From the NCBI GenBank assembly GCA_965279135.1, contig OZ257133.1, positions 3,224,001 to 3,288,000 on the forward strand: 64,000 bases of DNA. The letters run 5' to 3'. The stretch comes from Croceimicrobium sp965279135. GTDB taxonomy: Bacteria; Bacteroidota; Bacteroidia; Flavobacteriales; Schleiferiaceae. Shown here one piece after another: positions 17,764-26,649 of this stretch; within the stretch, counting starts at the first letter, position 1, and every line of letters begins with the position of its first letter. Both the position numbers and the translations under genes were made by a program. The notes below the pieces were generated by a model. That model worked only from the letters and a program-made list of their open reading frames with translations, was not told the origin of the DNA and did not search any database.

Positions 17764-19656
17764 ATGCGCTCGATCGCTGCCTTTTTATTCCTGGTTTTCG
17801 CCCTTATTTCTTGCAGTCCTAAAGAATCCAGCCAAACGGATTCTGACGATTTTAATTCGGTGCCAGAATGGGCAAAGGAGGCTATTTGGTATCAGATTTT
17901 TCCCGAGCGTTTTTATAATGGGGATGTTAGTAATGATCCTCGCCCGGAGGATATCGTTGGCTCCTATCCCGGTTTTGTTCCCGAGGCCTGGGAGATTTCC
18001 CCTTGGACTATGGAATGGCATCGCGAAGATCATTGGATGAAGGGCTTGGATAGCCTAAAAGATCTTTCGGGAAACTATGTCCAGAGTTTCAATCAGAAGG
18101 TGCAATTACGCAGGTATGGAGGTGATTTAGCAGGTGTATTGGCCAAGCTTGACTATTTGGAAGACCTTGGCGTAAATGCCATCTATTTCAACCCCTTGAA
18201 TGACGCGCCATCTTTACATAAGTACGATGCGCGAAATTGGCGGCATATCGATCGCAATTTTGGTCCCGACCCTGAGGGTGATGCAGAAATGATTGCCGCT
18301 GAAAATCCAATCGATCCAGATACCTGGCAATGGACAAAAGCCGATCAGCTCTTTTTAAAGTTGGTACAAGAAATCCATAAGCGAGACATGAAACTCATCT
18401 TGGATTATTCCTGGAACCATACCGGTACACAGTTTTGGGCTTGGCAGGATCTTCTAAAGAAGCAATCAGCATCGGATTTTAAGGACTGGTATTGGACCCA
18501 ATCTTTAGATGATCCATCCACCGATAGTAATGAGTTTAGCTACCGCGGTTGGTTAGGAGTTCCTTCTCTACCCGAAATTCAGGATACGCCATTTGTAGAT
18601 CACAGCGAGGTGGTTAAGGCATTTGAAGGCCAAGTGGCTAGTCAGGCGGTCAAGGATCATATTTATGCTATTAGCCGTCGTTGGTTAGATCCTAATCAGG
18701 ATGGAGATCCCAGAGATGGGGTTGATGGCTTTCGCCTCGATGTTGCAGCGGAAATGCCTCTTGGATTTTGGCGTGAATTCCGCCAGGAAGTACGTCGCGT
18801 TAATCCGGAAGCCTATTTGGTGGGCGAGGTTTGGTGGCAGAAATGGCCGGATCAGCTAATCGATCCCAAACCCTTTCTGCAAGGAGATGTATTTGATGGT
18901 GTGATGAATTACCGCTGGTTCCGCAGTGTGAGGCGCTTTATTGCTGCCGCCCCGGATAGTATGACTCCTATGCAATTGCGAGATAGCCTGGAATCTTATG
19001 CCCAATCCGCTGATTTGAATCATCAATTGGTCTGGATGAATATGAGTGCTTCTCATGATGCCCCTCGATTATCGACGGCCTTGTTTAATCGGAATCCTTA
19101 CAAGGTGGGCACCGGTCGAGACAATTTCGAATACAAAATTCACAAACCGGATTTAGCGACACGCAATCGCCAATTGTTGTTTCTTCATCTTCAGTTCACA
19201 ATGCCCGGTGCTCCACAGATATATAATGGTGACGAGATGGGTATGTGGGGAGAAGATGATCCTGGAAATCGTAAACCGCTCATTTGGCCCGAATTTGATT
19301 TTGAGGCCGAGAGTAGCTACCCCTTTATTGGAGATTTAAAGAATGATATTCCCCGTTTTGATCAGGAGCTTTTTGAAAAGTATCAGGAACTTATTCAGTT
19401 GCGGAAAGATGAACCTACTTTGATGCATGGAGCGATTTCGTTTCCCGATCTCGATGTTTCGAAGCAACTCTTCATTTATGATCGAATTTTTGAGGGGGAT
19501 ACTTTAAGGGTTGTTCTTAATAATAGCTACCAATCGATTCCTTTGGAATTGGAGGGAGCAGATTTATTGAAAGGCATTAGTCTGGATGCATCGAGTCTGT
19601 CCTTTTTTAAAGAAGAGATACCTCCACTTTCCTTTGCTTTATTCCGACTCCAATAG
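17764..19656 (+). CDS. GH13 alpha-amylase family lipoprotein
   Basis: A 630-aa enzyme. I chose ATG 17764, one base after the regulator stop, because it gives a clean lipoprotein signal (MRSIAAF…LISCSPK, Cys17); the frame is open further upstream. The barrel begins at IWYQIFPERFYNGD. The nucleophile is D326 (GFRLDV), the acid is E355 (VGEVWW) and the third carboxylate is D432 (SHDAPR). The insertion after region I (WHREDHW…) is typical of larger cyclomaltodextrinase/SusG-like enzymes. It is probably a surface or periplasmic amylase co-transcribed with the regulator. It overlaps the convergent esterase gene by 18 bp. Confidence 0.88.
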   Translation: MRSIAAFLFLVFALISCSPKESSQTDSDDFNSVPEWAKEAIWYQIFPERFYNGDVSNDPRPEDIVGSYPGFVPEAWEISPWTMEWHREDHWMKGLDSLKDLSGNYVQSFNQKVQLRRYGGDLAGVLAKLDYLEDLGVNAIYFNPLNDAPSLHKYDARNWRHIDRNFGPDPEGDAEMIAAENPIDPDTWQWTKADQLFLKLVQEIHKRDMKLILDYSWNHTGTQFWAWQDLLKKQSASDFKDWYWTQSLDDPSTDSNEFSYRGWLGVPSLPEIQDTPFVDHSEVVKAFEGQVASQAVKDHIYAISRRWLDPNQDGDPRDGVDGFRLDVAAEMPLGFWREFRQEVRRVNPEAYLVGEVWWQKWPDQLIDPKPFLQGDVFDGVMNYRWFRSVRRFIAAAPDSMTPMQLRDSLESYAQSADLNHQLVWMNMSASHDAPRLSTALFNRNPYKVGTGRDNFEYKIHKPDLATRNRQLLFLHLQFTMPGAPQIYNGDEMGMWGEDDPGNRKPLIWPEFDFEAESSYPFIGDLKNDIPRFDQELFEKYQELIQLRKDEPTLMHGAISFPDLDVSKQLFIYDRIFEGDTLRVVLNNSYQSIPLELEGADLLKGISLDASSLSFFKEEIPPLSFALFRLQ

Positions 19657-20544
19657 ATAGAGTACAATCTGTGGGATACGTTTTCTCCAGGCCGTCTCTT
19701 CATGAGGAGCGCCGGGGAATACAAGACTCTGAAATTGATCTGAATCTAATTCCCAATTCTTGAAAAGAAGATCTACCCGGTCTTGATGAATGGGGTACAT
19801 GGCATCCAGAGTTGCATCCCCACGGTCGAAGTACCATTTGGTTTTTTTAGCTGCCTTTTCATTTTGTTCGAGGTATTTTAAGAATGCATCCGGAATAGGA
19901 TTACCATCATTAACAAAGATCCCCGGCCAATGAGTAGAGAGGCAGGCCACTCCTTTTAGTTCTTTAGGATATTCCATTGCGGCATACAGGCTAATTAATC
20001 CTCCCATACTTGAACCCAGCATGTACAATTCTTTTTTCTGAATAGGGTAACGGTCCTTTATATACGGTATAAGCTCCTTAAAAAAGAATTTTAGATAGTC
20101 ATCAGAATTAGGGGCCGCGGAAAAAAGGAGGTTCTCCTGCCCGGGTCGTTTTATATTTAATAGAGTGTCTTGTTCTGCTTGGCTGAGATTTTCGAAAGGC
20201 TTTTGGGGGAAATAATTTCGATGGCGATGTCGATAAACATTCCAAACAGCCACCACCATTACCTCTCCAATTTGATCAAGTTTATATAAGGAGTCTAAAC
20301 TTTCATCAATTCCCCATTCCTGACCATTCCAGGCGGAGTCCGATTGAAATAGCATTTGGCCATCATGCATCAGCAATACTTTGAACGGCCCTTCGGCTCC
20401 TTTCGGAGTCCAGATATCTACTCTTCGATCGACAATAAATTCGGAGGGAAAGGAGCTAATTCGTTCTAAATCACCTTTTAATTGCCCCAAAGCATTATAA
20501 GAAAGTAGGGTAAAGAGAAATATAAAATGCCTGACTTTAATCAT
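19639..20544 (-). CDS. Alpha/beta-hydrolase of the esterase D/Fes type, secreted
   Basis: I place the start at the ATG at 20544; seven codons further upstream is another ATG (20565), but only the shorter form begins with a clean signal peptide (MIKVRHFIFL…YNALGQ). The 301-aa product has the putative esterase fold with nucleophile S179 in GSSMGG and a His near PGAPHEETAW. Similar hydrolases accompany maltose loci in marine flavobacteria. Acyl substrate is unknown; deacylation of esterified polysaccharide is one possibility. Its stop lies inside the end of the amylase gene on the other strand. Confidence 0.75.
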   Translation of the reverse strand: MIKVRHFIFLFTLLSYNALGQLKGDLERISSFPSEFIVDRRVDIWTPKGAEGPFKVLLMHDGQMLFQSDSAWNGQEWGIDESLDSLYKLDQIGEVMVVAVWNVYRHRHRNYFPQKPFENLSQAEQDTLLNIKRPGQENLLFSAAPNSDDYLKFFFKELIPYIKDRYPIQKKELYMLGSSMGGLISLYAAMEYPKELKGVACLSTHWPGIFVNDGNPIPDAFLKYLEQNEKAAKKTKWYFDRGDATLDAMYPIHQDRVDLLFKNWELDSDQFQSLVFPGAPHEETAWRKRIPQIVLYLLESE

Positions 20545-20647
20545 TTTTAATGCTTGGACCCCCATTTAAATTTACCAGCAATTTAAGGATAGTGTAAGAT
20601 AGCTTCATTTAGAGATTCGATTTACAAGGAAGTATTTTGAAAAAATG

Positions 20648-20687
20648 AAGTGTACTTTTTACACTTTATCCTTTTTTGCTACTTTTG
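20648..20687 (+). promoter_or_regulatory. Operator (site 4) and promoter of the SusC/D operon
   Basis: A perfect palindrome AAGTGTA (20648-20654), CTTTT, TACACTT (20660-20666), followed 13 bp later by a perfect -7 box TACTTTTG (20680-20687). No TTG at -33. The SusC start is at 20713. Confidence 0.8.
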
Positions 20688-20712
20688 AACTACCAATCTT
20701 AATGTAATCTCT

Positions 20713-23700
20713 ATGAAAAGAACTTTACAGTCTCTATTTGCACTGCTTTTTTCCATGGCCGTGTGGAGTCTGGAGGCTCAGGTGGTCCAGGGGACCATAT
20801 CTGACAAAGCAGGAGAACCCCTTCCGGGTGCATCTGTGGTAGCAGTTGGTCAGTCCGGAGTTGGAACAGCAGCCGATTTCGATGGAAATTACTCTCTTGA
20901 TGGATTAAAACCGGGAACCTACACTTTGGAGTTTTCCTTTATTGGTTTTAATAATAGGAGGGTCGAAGTCACGCTAAAGGAAGGAGAAACCAAAACCCTA
21001 AATATGATTCTGAACGAGAGCAGTTCTCAACTGGATGAAATCGTAATTGTGGGTTATGGTGTGCAACGTCGCCGGGAAATGACCGGTAACGTAGTGAAGC
21101 TCGACGCCAAAAAGCTCAATGACATGCCCGCTCCTAGTTTTGAGACGGCTATGCAGGGTAAAGCGGCCGGTGTACAAATTATTACCGGTAGTGGTCTAGC
21201 AGGATCTCCATCGATGATTAGAGTGAGGGGTATTACCAGTATTGGTGCTGGTGGTGATCCGCTTTTTATCGTTGACGGAGTTCAATTAAACCAGGATTTC
21301 TTTAGCCGCGGAAATAGTGGGGGTATGAACCAAAACCCGCTAGCCTTCCTTAACCCCGATGATATTGAGTCGGTGGAAATTTTGAAGGATGCATCGGCTA
21401 CTGCGATCTATGGTTCGAGAGGTGCTAATGGTGTAATATTAATTACTACCAAGCGAGGAGGCCGTGGAGGTTTGCAGTTTAATTTCTCAACCACTCAAGG
21501 TATTTCTCAGCCTACGCGTCGTCCGGAGATGTTGAACTCGCAAGAGTATCTTCAGCTTTATCGCGAAGCCTGGATTAATGACGGAAACACCGGAGCGCCA
21601 GTTTTAAATGCAACCCCTTTAACCTGGGAGGAAGCACAAAACATTAATACCGATTGGGTAGATGAAACTATCCGCACCGGTTACAAGGCTTTCTATGATT
21701 TCAGCGTTTCTAAGGGTACCGACAAGTATAATTTCTATGCCGGGGTATCTTTTGATCAGAATCAATCTTATGTAGTAGGTGATCAATTAAATCGTTTAAG
21801 TGGTCGCTTTAACGGAGATTATCGTTTCAGTGATAAATTGAGTATTAGCGCCAGTACCTCGCTTACCCAAGCTACTTATGACCGTATCGATAATGCCTGG
21901 GCTGGTGGTTTAGGAGCGGCGATGAGTACCGCTCGTCCTTTCTATCCAGTTCGCTGGGATCGTTACTTTGTTGCTGATGGCGATACTGTCGCTCGTCCCG
22001 GAGACTGGTATTTAGAAGGAACAAATCCAGTTGCTCAGAGAGAGCTGAAAGACTGGAGAATTACCGACCTAAGAGCGGTAAACAACCTTAAAGTTACCTA
22101 TTCACCATTTAAGAACTTCACCATTTTAGGTTCCGGATCTCTTGATTTTCAAAGATCAATGGAGGACATCTGGGAGCCTGCCGGGGTGAACACTTACCGT
22201 AATGACAATGAAGCTTATGGTCAAGGAGTAGCTCAGCGCTATCCAAGAAGATCTTATAACTACAATGGCTTCTTAACGGGTACTTACAACTGGCAGATTA
22301 ATGAGGATAGCAAGTTAGACCTGATGGTCGGTGGTGAATACCAGGAAAACTTTGTTAGAACCTCACACATCGTTTTCACCAACGATAATGGTGAAATCGG
22401 TATCCGTAATGATGTGTTTGATGCTCCGGGTCCATTTTATGAGCATGCAGACCTTAGAAATGATAATCCTTTTGATTCGGTTGTTACCGGAATTCGTAGT
22501 CGTTTTATTTCTGCCTTTAGTAGAATTAACTACGCTTACAAAGGCAAATACCTTGCGCAGTTTGTATTCCGTTCAGATGGTAGTTCACGTTTTGGACCAA
22601 ACAATCGCTATGGTTATTTCCCTTCTTTCTCAGCAGGTTGGATTATGTCTGATGAGAAATGGATGAAAGAAAATCGTTGGATTAACTATTTGAAATTGAA
22701 ATCAAGTATTGGTTGGATCGGAAACGCAAACCTTGCCAGTAATGAGTTTTTAGCACGTTACAATTTTGTGGCTGATGCTTATGACGGTCAAGACATATTG
22801 TTCCCACTTAACGCCCCTAATCCTGACTTGAAATGGGAATCCACTCAGGTGATCGATTTAGGTTTAGAGTATGGATTGTTTGAAGATCGCATTACGGGTG
22901 AAATCGCTTACTATCGTAAGACAACCCGCGATGTGCTGCTCAATGTTACCCTACCAAGAGTTTCTGGCTTCCCTTCATTCTATGATAATGTTGGAGCACT
23001 TTTAAACGAAGGTGTTGAATTCCAGATCAAGACGCGTAACCTGGTTGGAGAATTCCGTTGGACCACTGATTTCAACATTGCATACAACTATAATGAGATT
23101 GTAAGCCTCGGTGGTTATTCTGCAGATGCCGTAGGTGGTGGAACCAACGATACTCGTACCATTGTGGGCGAACCGGTTGGAACCAACTTCCTGGTACGCT
23201 TTAGCCACGTAGATCAGGCAACTGGTCGTCCGGTTTATTTAGATATTGATGGAAACCCTACTTTCAATTGGGATCCGGCAGATCGTGTAGCAGTGGGTAA
23301 TGTAATGCCTGATGCGATTGGTGGTATCACCAATACTTTCAGCTATCGTCAATGGGATTTAAGCGTATTATTAGTTTTCACAATTGGATCTGACATCTAC
23401 GATTCCTCTTCTAAGCGTCAGCTTGGTCGTATGGATGACTGGAATAAGACTCCTCACATCTACGATCGTTGGAGAGCCCCAGGTGATGAGGCTACTTATC
23501 CGCTACTTACTTTGGATGAAGCTAACCACGGTTCTCCTACCGAGTGGATCAACACCGATCTTTGGTTGCATGATGGAAGTTTCGCTCGTTTGAGAAACCT
23601 AACTTTAAGTTATCGCTTAAACCGCAATCAGTTGAAGAGTTTAGGATTGAAAGGAGCTCAAATCTCTTTCATCGGAACCAACTTGTTGACCTTCACCAGA

Positions 23701-23832
23701 TATCCTGGTTTAGATCCTGAAATCGGTCGTGATTTTGAGGATGTTACTGATCGTAACATGAGTCCTAATATCACTTACCTGACTCCTCCACAGGAGCGTA
23801 CCTACTCCGTTCGTTTAAATGTTAATTTTTAA
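20713..23832 (+). CDS. SusC/RagA-family TonB-linked outer-membrane transporter
   Basis: A 1039-aa TonB-dependent receptor of the SusC type. Signal peptide 1-22; carboxypeptidase-D-regulatory-like domain (about 23-105; GTISDKAGEPLPGASV); a DEIVIVGYG segment that serves as the TonB-box region; plug domain with ITSIGAGGDPLFIVDGV; and a 22-strand barrel ending in the aromatic-terminal YSVRLNVNF. It imports malto-oligosaccharides delivered by its SusD partner, encoded 10 bp downstream. It is the first gene of the operon SusC-SusD-DUF5004-SusE-like. Confidence 0.95.
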   Translation: MKRTLQSLFALLFSMAVWSLEAQVVQGTISDKAGEPLPGASVVAVGQSGVGTAADFDGNYSLDGLKPGTYTLEFSFIGFNNRRVEVTLKEGETKTLNMILNESSSQLDEIVIVGYGVQRRREMTGNVVKLDAKKLNDMPAPSFETAMQGKAAGVQIITGSGLAGSPSMIRVRGITSIGAGGDPLFIVDGVQLNQDFFSRGNSGGMNQNPLAFLNPDDIESVEILKDASATAIYGSRGANGVILITTKRGGRGGLQFNFSTTQGISQPTRRPEMLNSQEYLQLYREAWINDGNTGAPVLNATPLTWEEAQNINTDWVDETIRTGYKAFYDFSVSKGTDKYNFYAGVSFDQNQSYVVGDQLNRLSGRFNGDYRFSDKLSISASTSLTQATYDRIDNAWAGGLGAAMSTARPFYPVRWDRYFVADGDTVARPGDWYLEGTNPVAQRELKDWRITDLRAVNNLKVTYSPFKNFTILGSGSLDFQRSMEDIWEPAGVNTYRNDNEAYGQGVAQRYPRRSYNYNGFLTGTYNWQINEDSKLDLMVGGEYQENFVRTSHIVFTNDNGEIGIRNDVFDAPGPFYEHADLRNDNPFDSVVTGIRSRFISAFSRINYAYKGKYLAQFVFRSDGSSRFGPNNRYGYFPSFSAGWIMSDEKWMKENRWINYLKLKSSIGWIGNANLASNEFLARYNFVADAYDGQDILFPLNAPNPDLKWESTQVIDLGLEYGLFEDRITGEIAYYRKTTRDVLLNVTLPRVSGFPSFYDNVGALLNEGVEFQIKTRNLVGEFRWTTDFNIAYNYNEIVSLGGYSADAVGGGTNDTRTIVGEPVGTNFLVRFSHVDQATGRPVYLDIDGNPTFNWDPADRVAVGNVMPDAIGGITNTFSYRQWDLSVLLVFTIGSDIYDSSSKRQLGRMDDWNKTPHIYDRWRAPGDEATYPLLTLDEANHGSPTEWINTDLWLHDGSFARLRNLTLSYRLNRNQLKSLGLKGAQISFIGTNLLTFTRYPGLDPEIGRDFEDVTDRNMSPNITYLTPPQERTYSVRLNVNF

Positions 23833-23841
23833 GCCATAGCG

Positions 23842-25221
23842 ATGAAAAGAATTATTTCAACTATCTCACTTGGCTTGGCAGTAATTGCCTTCACAGCCTG
23901 TGAAGACTTACTCGAAGTTCCGCAGCAAGGAACCGACTTAACCGAAGACGAAGCGCTTCAAACTAAGCAGGACGTTTTAGCCGTATTACAGAGCTGTTAT
24001 GATGTAACTGCGAACGTATATGACGGACGCGCTCAGTATTTCAATGAACTGATTAGTGATAATCTGGAATTACCACGAAACAATAGTGATTTAACTGAGG
24101 TGTATAATCACAATACCTTGTTCTTCAATTCTACCATAGGGAGCTTTTATGCTGATCCTTATATCGCCAGTTTCCGCATTAACCGGATTTTGGAGATTAT
24201 CGACAACTTCGGTTTTACTGAAGCTGAAAAGGATGAGATTATTGCTCAGGGTAGATTCTTAAGAGCGATCAATCACTGGGAGATATTAAAGCTATTTGCT
24301 CAGCCTTATGGTTTTACTCCTAATAATGGTCATGATGGTATCATCTATAAAACTACTACCGAAGAGGAAGTTATTTCTCGTCCACCGGTAGGGGTTAATT
24401 ATGAGTCGATTATCGCCGACATTCAAGCTTCTATTCCTTTTTTACCGGCGAGTTCTAATTACTACGCTTCTCAGGATGCAGCTAATGCTTATTTAGCCAA
24501 GATTTATTTCCAACAAGGCAATTATGCTTTGGCGGAGCAGCATGCTTCCCTGGTTATCAATAGTGGCAGATATTCCTTAGGAACCAGCATTGACCGCTTT
24601 GAAACGGATACCGTAATGGTTGCCGAGGCCATCTTTAGCAATGTTAGTCGTCCTGATTTAGACGATATCCGTAGTGGTGGATTTGGTAATTACCGCTCTG
24701 ACCAAGGATTACCGGAATTTACAGCCAGCAGAGATTTTTACGATCTTTATGCTGCTGATACAAATGATTTAAGAATCAAGGAATTCTTTGTATTAGATGA
24801 AAGTGGAGATCTTCCTGAAGTTCGTGTGCGTAAGTTTAACCAGGATTGGTTCAACGTTACAATTTTGCACTTGACCGATCTTAAATTACTTAGGGCGGAA
24901 GCTCTGGCTGAGACCGGTTCTGACCTCGCAACGGCCATTCAGGACGTGAATGACGTAAGAGAAAGAGCTTATGGTGGTACCGTTAACAATTTACCATCTA
25001 CTAGTTCTGCCTCTCAGATCATTCAGGCTGCGCAGTATGAGCGCCGTATTGAAATGTTTGGTGAGGGTGATCGCATTCAGCAGTTGAAGCGAAGAGGAGC
25101 GATTGAAGGAGAGAATATCCTTATTCGAAATAACCCCTGGGATTGCAACGGGATGATTTTACAGTTCCCAATCTCAGAGCAAACCACGGAATTTGACTTA
25201 AACCCAACTGGAGGTTGTTAA
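23842..25221 (+). CDS. SusD/RagB-family starch-binding lipoprotein
   Basis: A 459-aa lipoprotein (…IAFTACEDLLEVPQQG, lipobox Cys about 20). The ending, with a GEGDRIQQLKRRG-like segment and a hydrophobic-strand terminus, and the TPR-like helices are typical of RagB/SusD. It forms the lid on the SusC transporter and binds glycan outside the cell. The family is usually 450-600 residues, so this is at the short end. Specificity for malto-oligosaccharides follows from the surrounding amylases. Confidence 0.93.
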   Translation: MKRIISTISLGLAVIAFTACEDLLEVPQQGTDLTEDEALQTKQDVLAVLQSCYDVTANVYDGRAQYFNELISDNLELPRNNSDLTEVYNHNTLFFNSTIGSFYADPYIASFRINRILEIIDNFGFTEAEKDEIIAQGRFLRAINHWEILKLFAQPYGFTPNNGHDGIIYKTTTEEEVISRPPVGVNYESIIADIQASIPFLPASSNYYASQDAANAYLAKIYFQQGNYALAEQHASLVINSGRYSLGTSIDRFETDTVMVAEAIFSNVSRPDLDDIRSGGFGNYRSDQGLPEFTASRDFYDLYAADTNDLRIKEFFVLDESGDLPEVRVRKFNQDWFNVTILHLTDLKLLRAEALAETGSDLATAIQDVNDVRERAYGGTVNNLPSTSSASQIIQAAQYERRIEMFGEGDRIQQLKRRGAIEGENILIRNNPWDCNGMILQFPISEQTTEFDLNPTGGC

Positions 25222-25222
25222 A

Positions 25223-25705
25223 ATGATGAATATGAAGAGATTAATAACACTAGCAGTGGCAGGCCTAATGCTTTGGGCTTGTCAACCAGAAGCCTTTAAA
25301 GAAATTGGCCCGGCCTATTCCGTTGTTGATGGGATTGAAGGAAGCTGGTCCCTAGCCATGGTAGAGGTGCAGGATCGTACCCTTCCTTTATGGGAGACCA
25401 TAGAGTTTACCGACTATTTTCAGGCTAATCCGGTACAGATCGACTTTAATGCGACTAATAATACCTATTCGATTACCGCAAATAGTTTGGATGGATTACC
25501 ACTTTCAAGTATGTCTGGTACTTATGCTTTTGATGATCCGGAGTACCCTTCGAACCTCCATCTTATCAGCGGTACCGATACAAATACGGTAAAGCTTGGG
25601 AATATGGTGCGTGCCATTGACCCCAATTTGTTGCTCGAGGAGCTAAAGGAGAACTGTGATGCAGTTTACGCTCGCTACACGTACACATTTAATCGAGTAA
25701 ACTAA
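25223..25705 (+). CDS. DUF5004-type lipoprotein in the Sus operon
   Basis: A 160-aa lipoprotein (…LMLWACQPEAFKEIG). The body has the lipocalin-like pattern IEGSWSLAMVEVQDRT…PLWETIEFTDYF of DUF5004. It follows the SusD stop by one base and precedes the 287-aa protein by 13 bp, so it is operonic. In other Bacteroidota such proteins accompany SusD lipoproteins on the surface. The exact role is unknown. Confidence 0.75.
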   Translation: MMNMKRLITLAVAGLMLWACQPEAFKEIGPAYSVVDGIEGSWSLAMVEVQDRTLPLWETIEFTDYFQANPVQIDFNATNNTYSITANSLDGLPLSSMSGTYAFDDPEYPSNLHLISGTDTNTVKLGNMVRAIDPNLLLEELKENCDAVYARYTYTFNRVN

Positions 25706-25718
25706 AAAGCATTTAGAT

Positions 25719-26582
25719 ATGAAATTGAGAAATTACATCAGCATCTTCGGAGTGCTTTGCGGTTTATCCTTATCCGCACAGGTTACTACCGATCCGCCTG
25801 TATATGAAGACCCAACTACGGTTTTGAAGATTATCGTAGACATTAGCCAGTTAGATGCGGGTCTCGATCACACCCAGGGAATGTTGGATGCTGCGGCAGC
25901 AGGAGAGGATTTATACATTTGGACCTGGAGTCCGGCAGAGCATCCGGCAGGCCACCCATTAGAAAATGGAGTAGGTACACAGCCCTGGAAAAATAGTAAT
26001 GATACCTTGAGAATGACCAAGGAATCTGCTAACATCTATACTTACACTATGATTCCAACGGAGTTTTATGAGGTAGATGCGCAAACTGTTTTCATGGAGG
26101 ACATCAAGTTCCTGGTTAAGCCCAAAGATGGTGGAGGTTATGGTGATCCTGATCTTAAGTCAGAGGATTTGACCTTACCGATTGATCCACCTAACACCAC
26201 TCGTAATCCTGCATTCCTCTTTCCAGGGGCCTTTCAGGATGATGACTTAGTGATGTTGTACTACGATAATAATCTGGAGGAAGAGCCCGGAATGCAAGGT
26301 TTAGACCCTAGTGATGTGTGGTTTTTTGCAGAAGCTACCCTTAGTGATAGCTCAACTGTGAGAATCTCACCCAGTCCTTTCACCGTAGGAAATTATCCTC
26401 AGTTGCAAATGACTTCTTATGGAGAAGGTATCTACAAGACCTATATGGTTCCCCGCGACTTTTTCAATGTACCATCAGATAAGACCATTACGAAAATGAC
26501 CATGTATGTAATGCGTCGGATGTTCACTGGAGCAGGTTCCCGTATTACCTATGATATTATAGCTGAACTAAGCTGCGAATAG
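25719..26582 (+). CDS. Secreted SusE/F-like protein of the Sus operon
   Basis: A 287-aa protein with a cleavable signal peptide (residues 1-20, …LSLSAQ) and no lipobox. Two beta-rich halves follow (about 25-150, containing WTWSPAEHPAGHP, and about 165-287, containing VWFFAEATL). Tandem sandwich domains of this kind occur in SusE/F-type proteins. It is the last gene of the Sus operon, with a strong terminator downstream. Starch binding is a context inference; I do not see a defined carbohydrate motif. Confidence 0.65.
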   Translation: MKLRNYISIFGVLCGLSLSAQVTTDPPVYEDPTTVLKIIVDISQLDAGLDHTQGMLDAAAAGEDLYIWTWSPAEHPAGHPLENGVGTQPWKNSNDTLRMTKESANIYTYTMIPTEFYEVDAQTVFMEDIKFLVKPKDGGGYGDPDLKSEDLTLPIDPPNTTRNPAFLFPGAFQDDDLVMLYYDNNLEEEPGMQGLDPSDVWFFAEATLSDSSTVRISPSPFTVGNYPQLQMTSYGEGIYKTYMVPRDFFNVPSDKTITKMTMYVMRRMFTGAGSRITYDIIAELSCE

Positions 26583-26608
26583 AAGGTTGATTGACCAAAC
26601 ACTAGAGC

Positions 26609-26643
26609 GCCCTCTTCTTAGTACAAGAAGGGGGCTTTTTTTA
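26609..26643 (+). terminator. Terminator of the Sus operon
   Basis: An 11-bp stem, GCCCTCTTCTT (about 26609-26619) with AAGAAGGGGGC (26625-26635), one G-T wobble, followed by eight T. Plus strand only; the minus strand lacks a T-run. Confidence 0.9.
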
Positions 26644-26649
26644 TTGAGC

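Noticed and set aside
20585..20600. Half-site like AGTGTA near the esterase gene start
   Set aside because: Only one arm of the palindrome is present, so I do not count it as a fifth operator.
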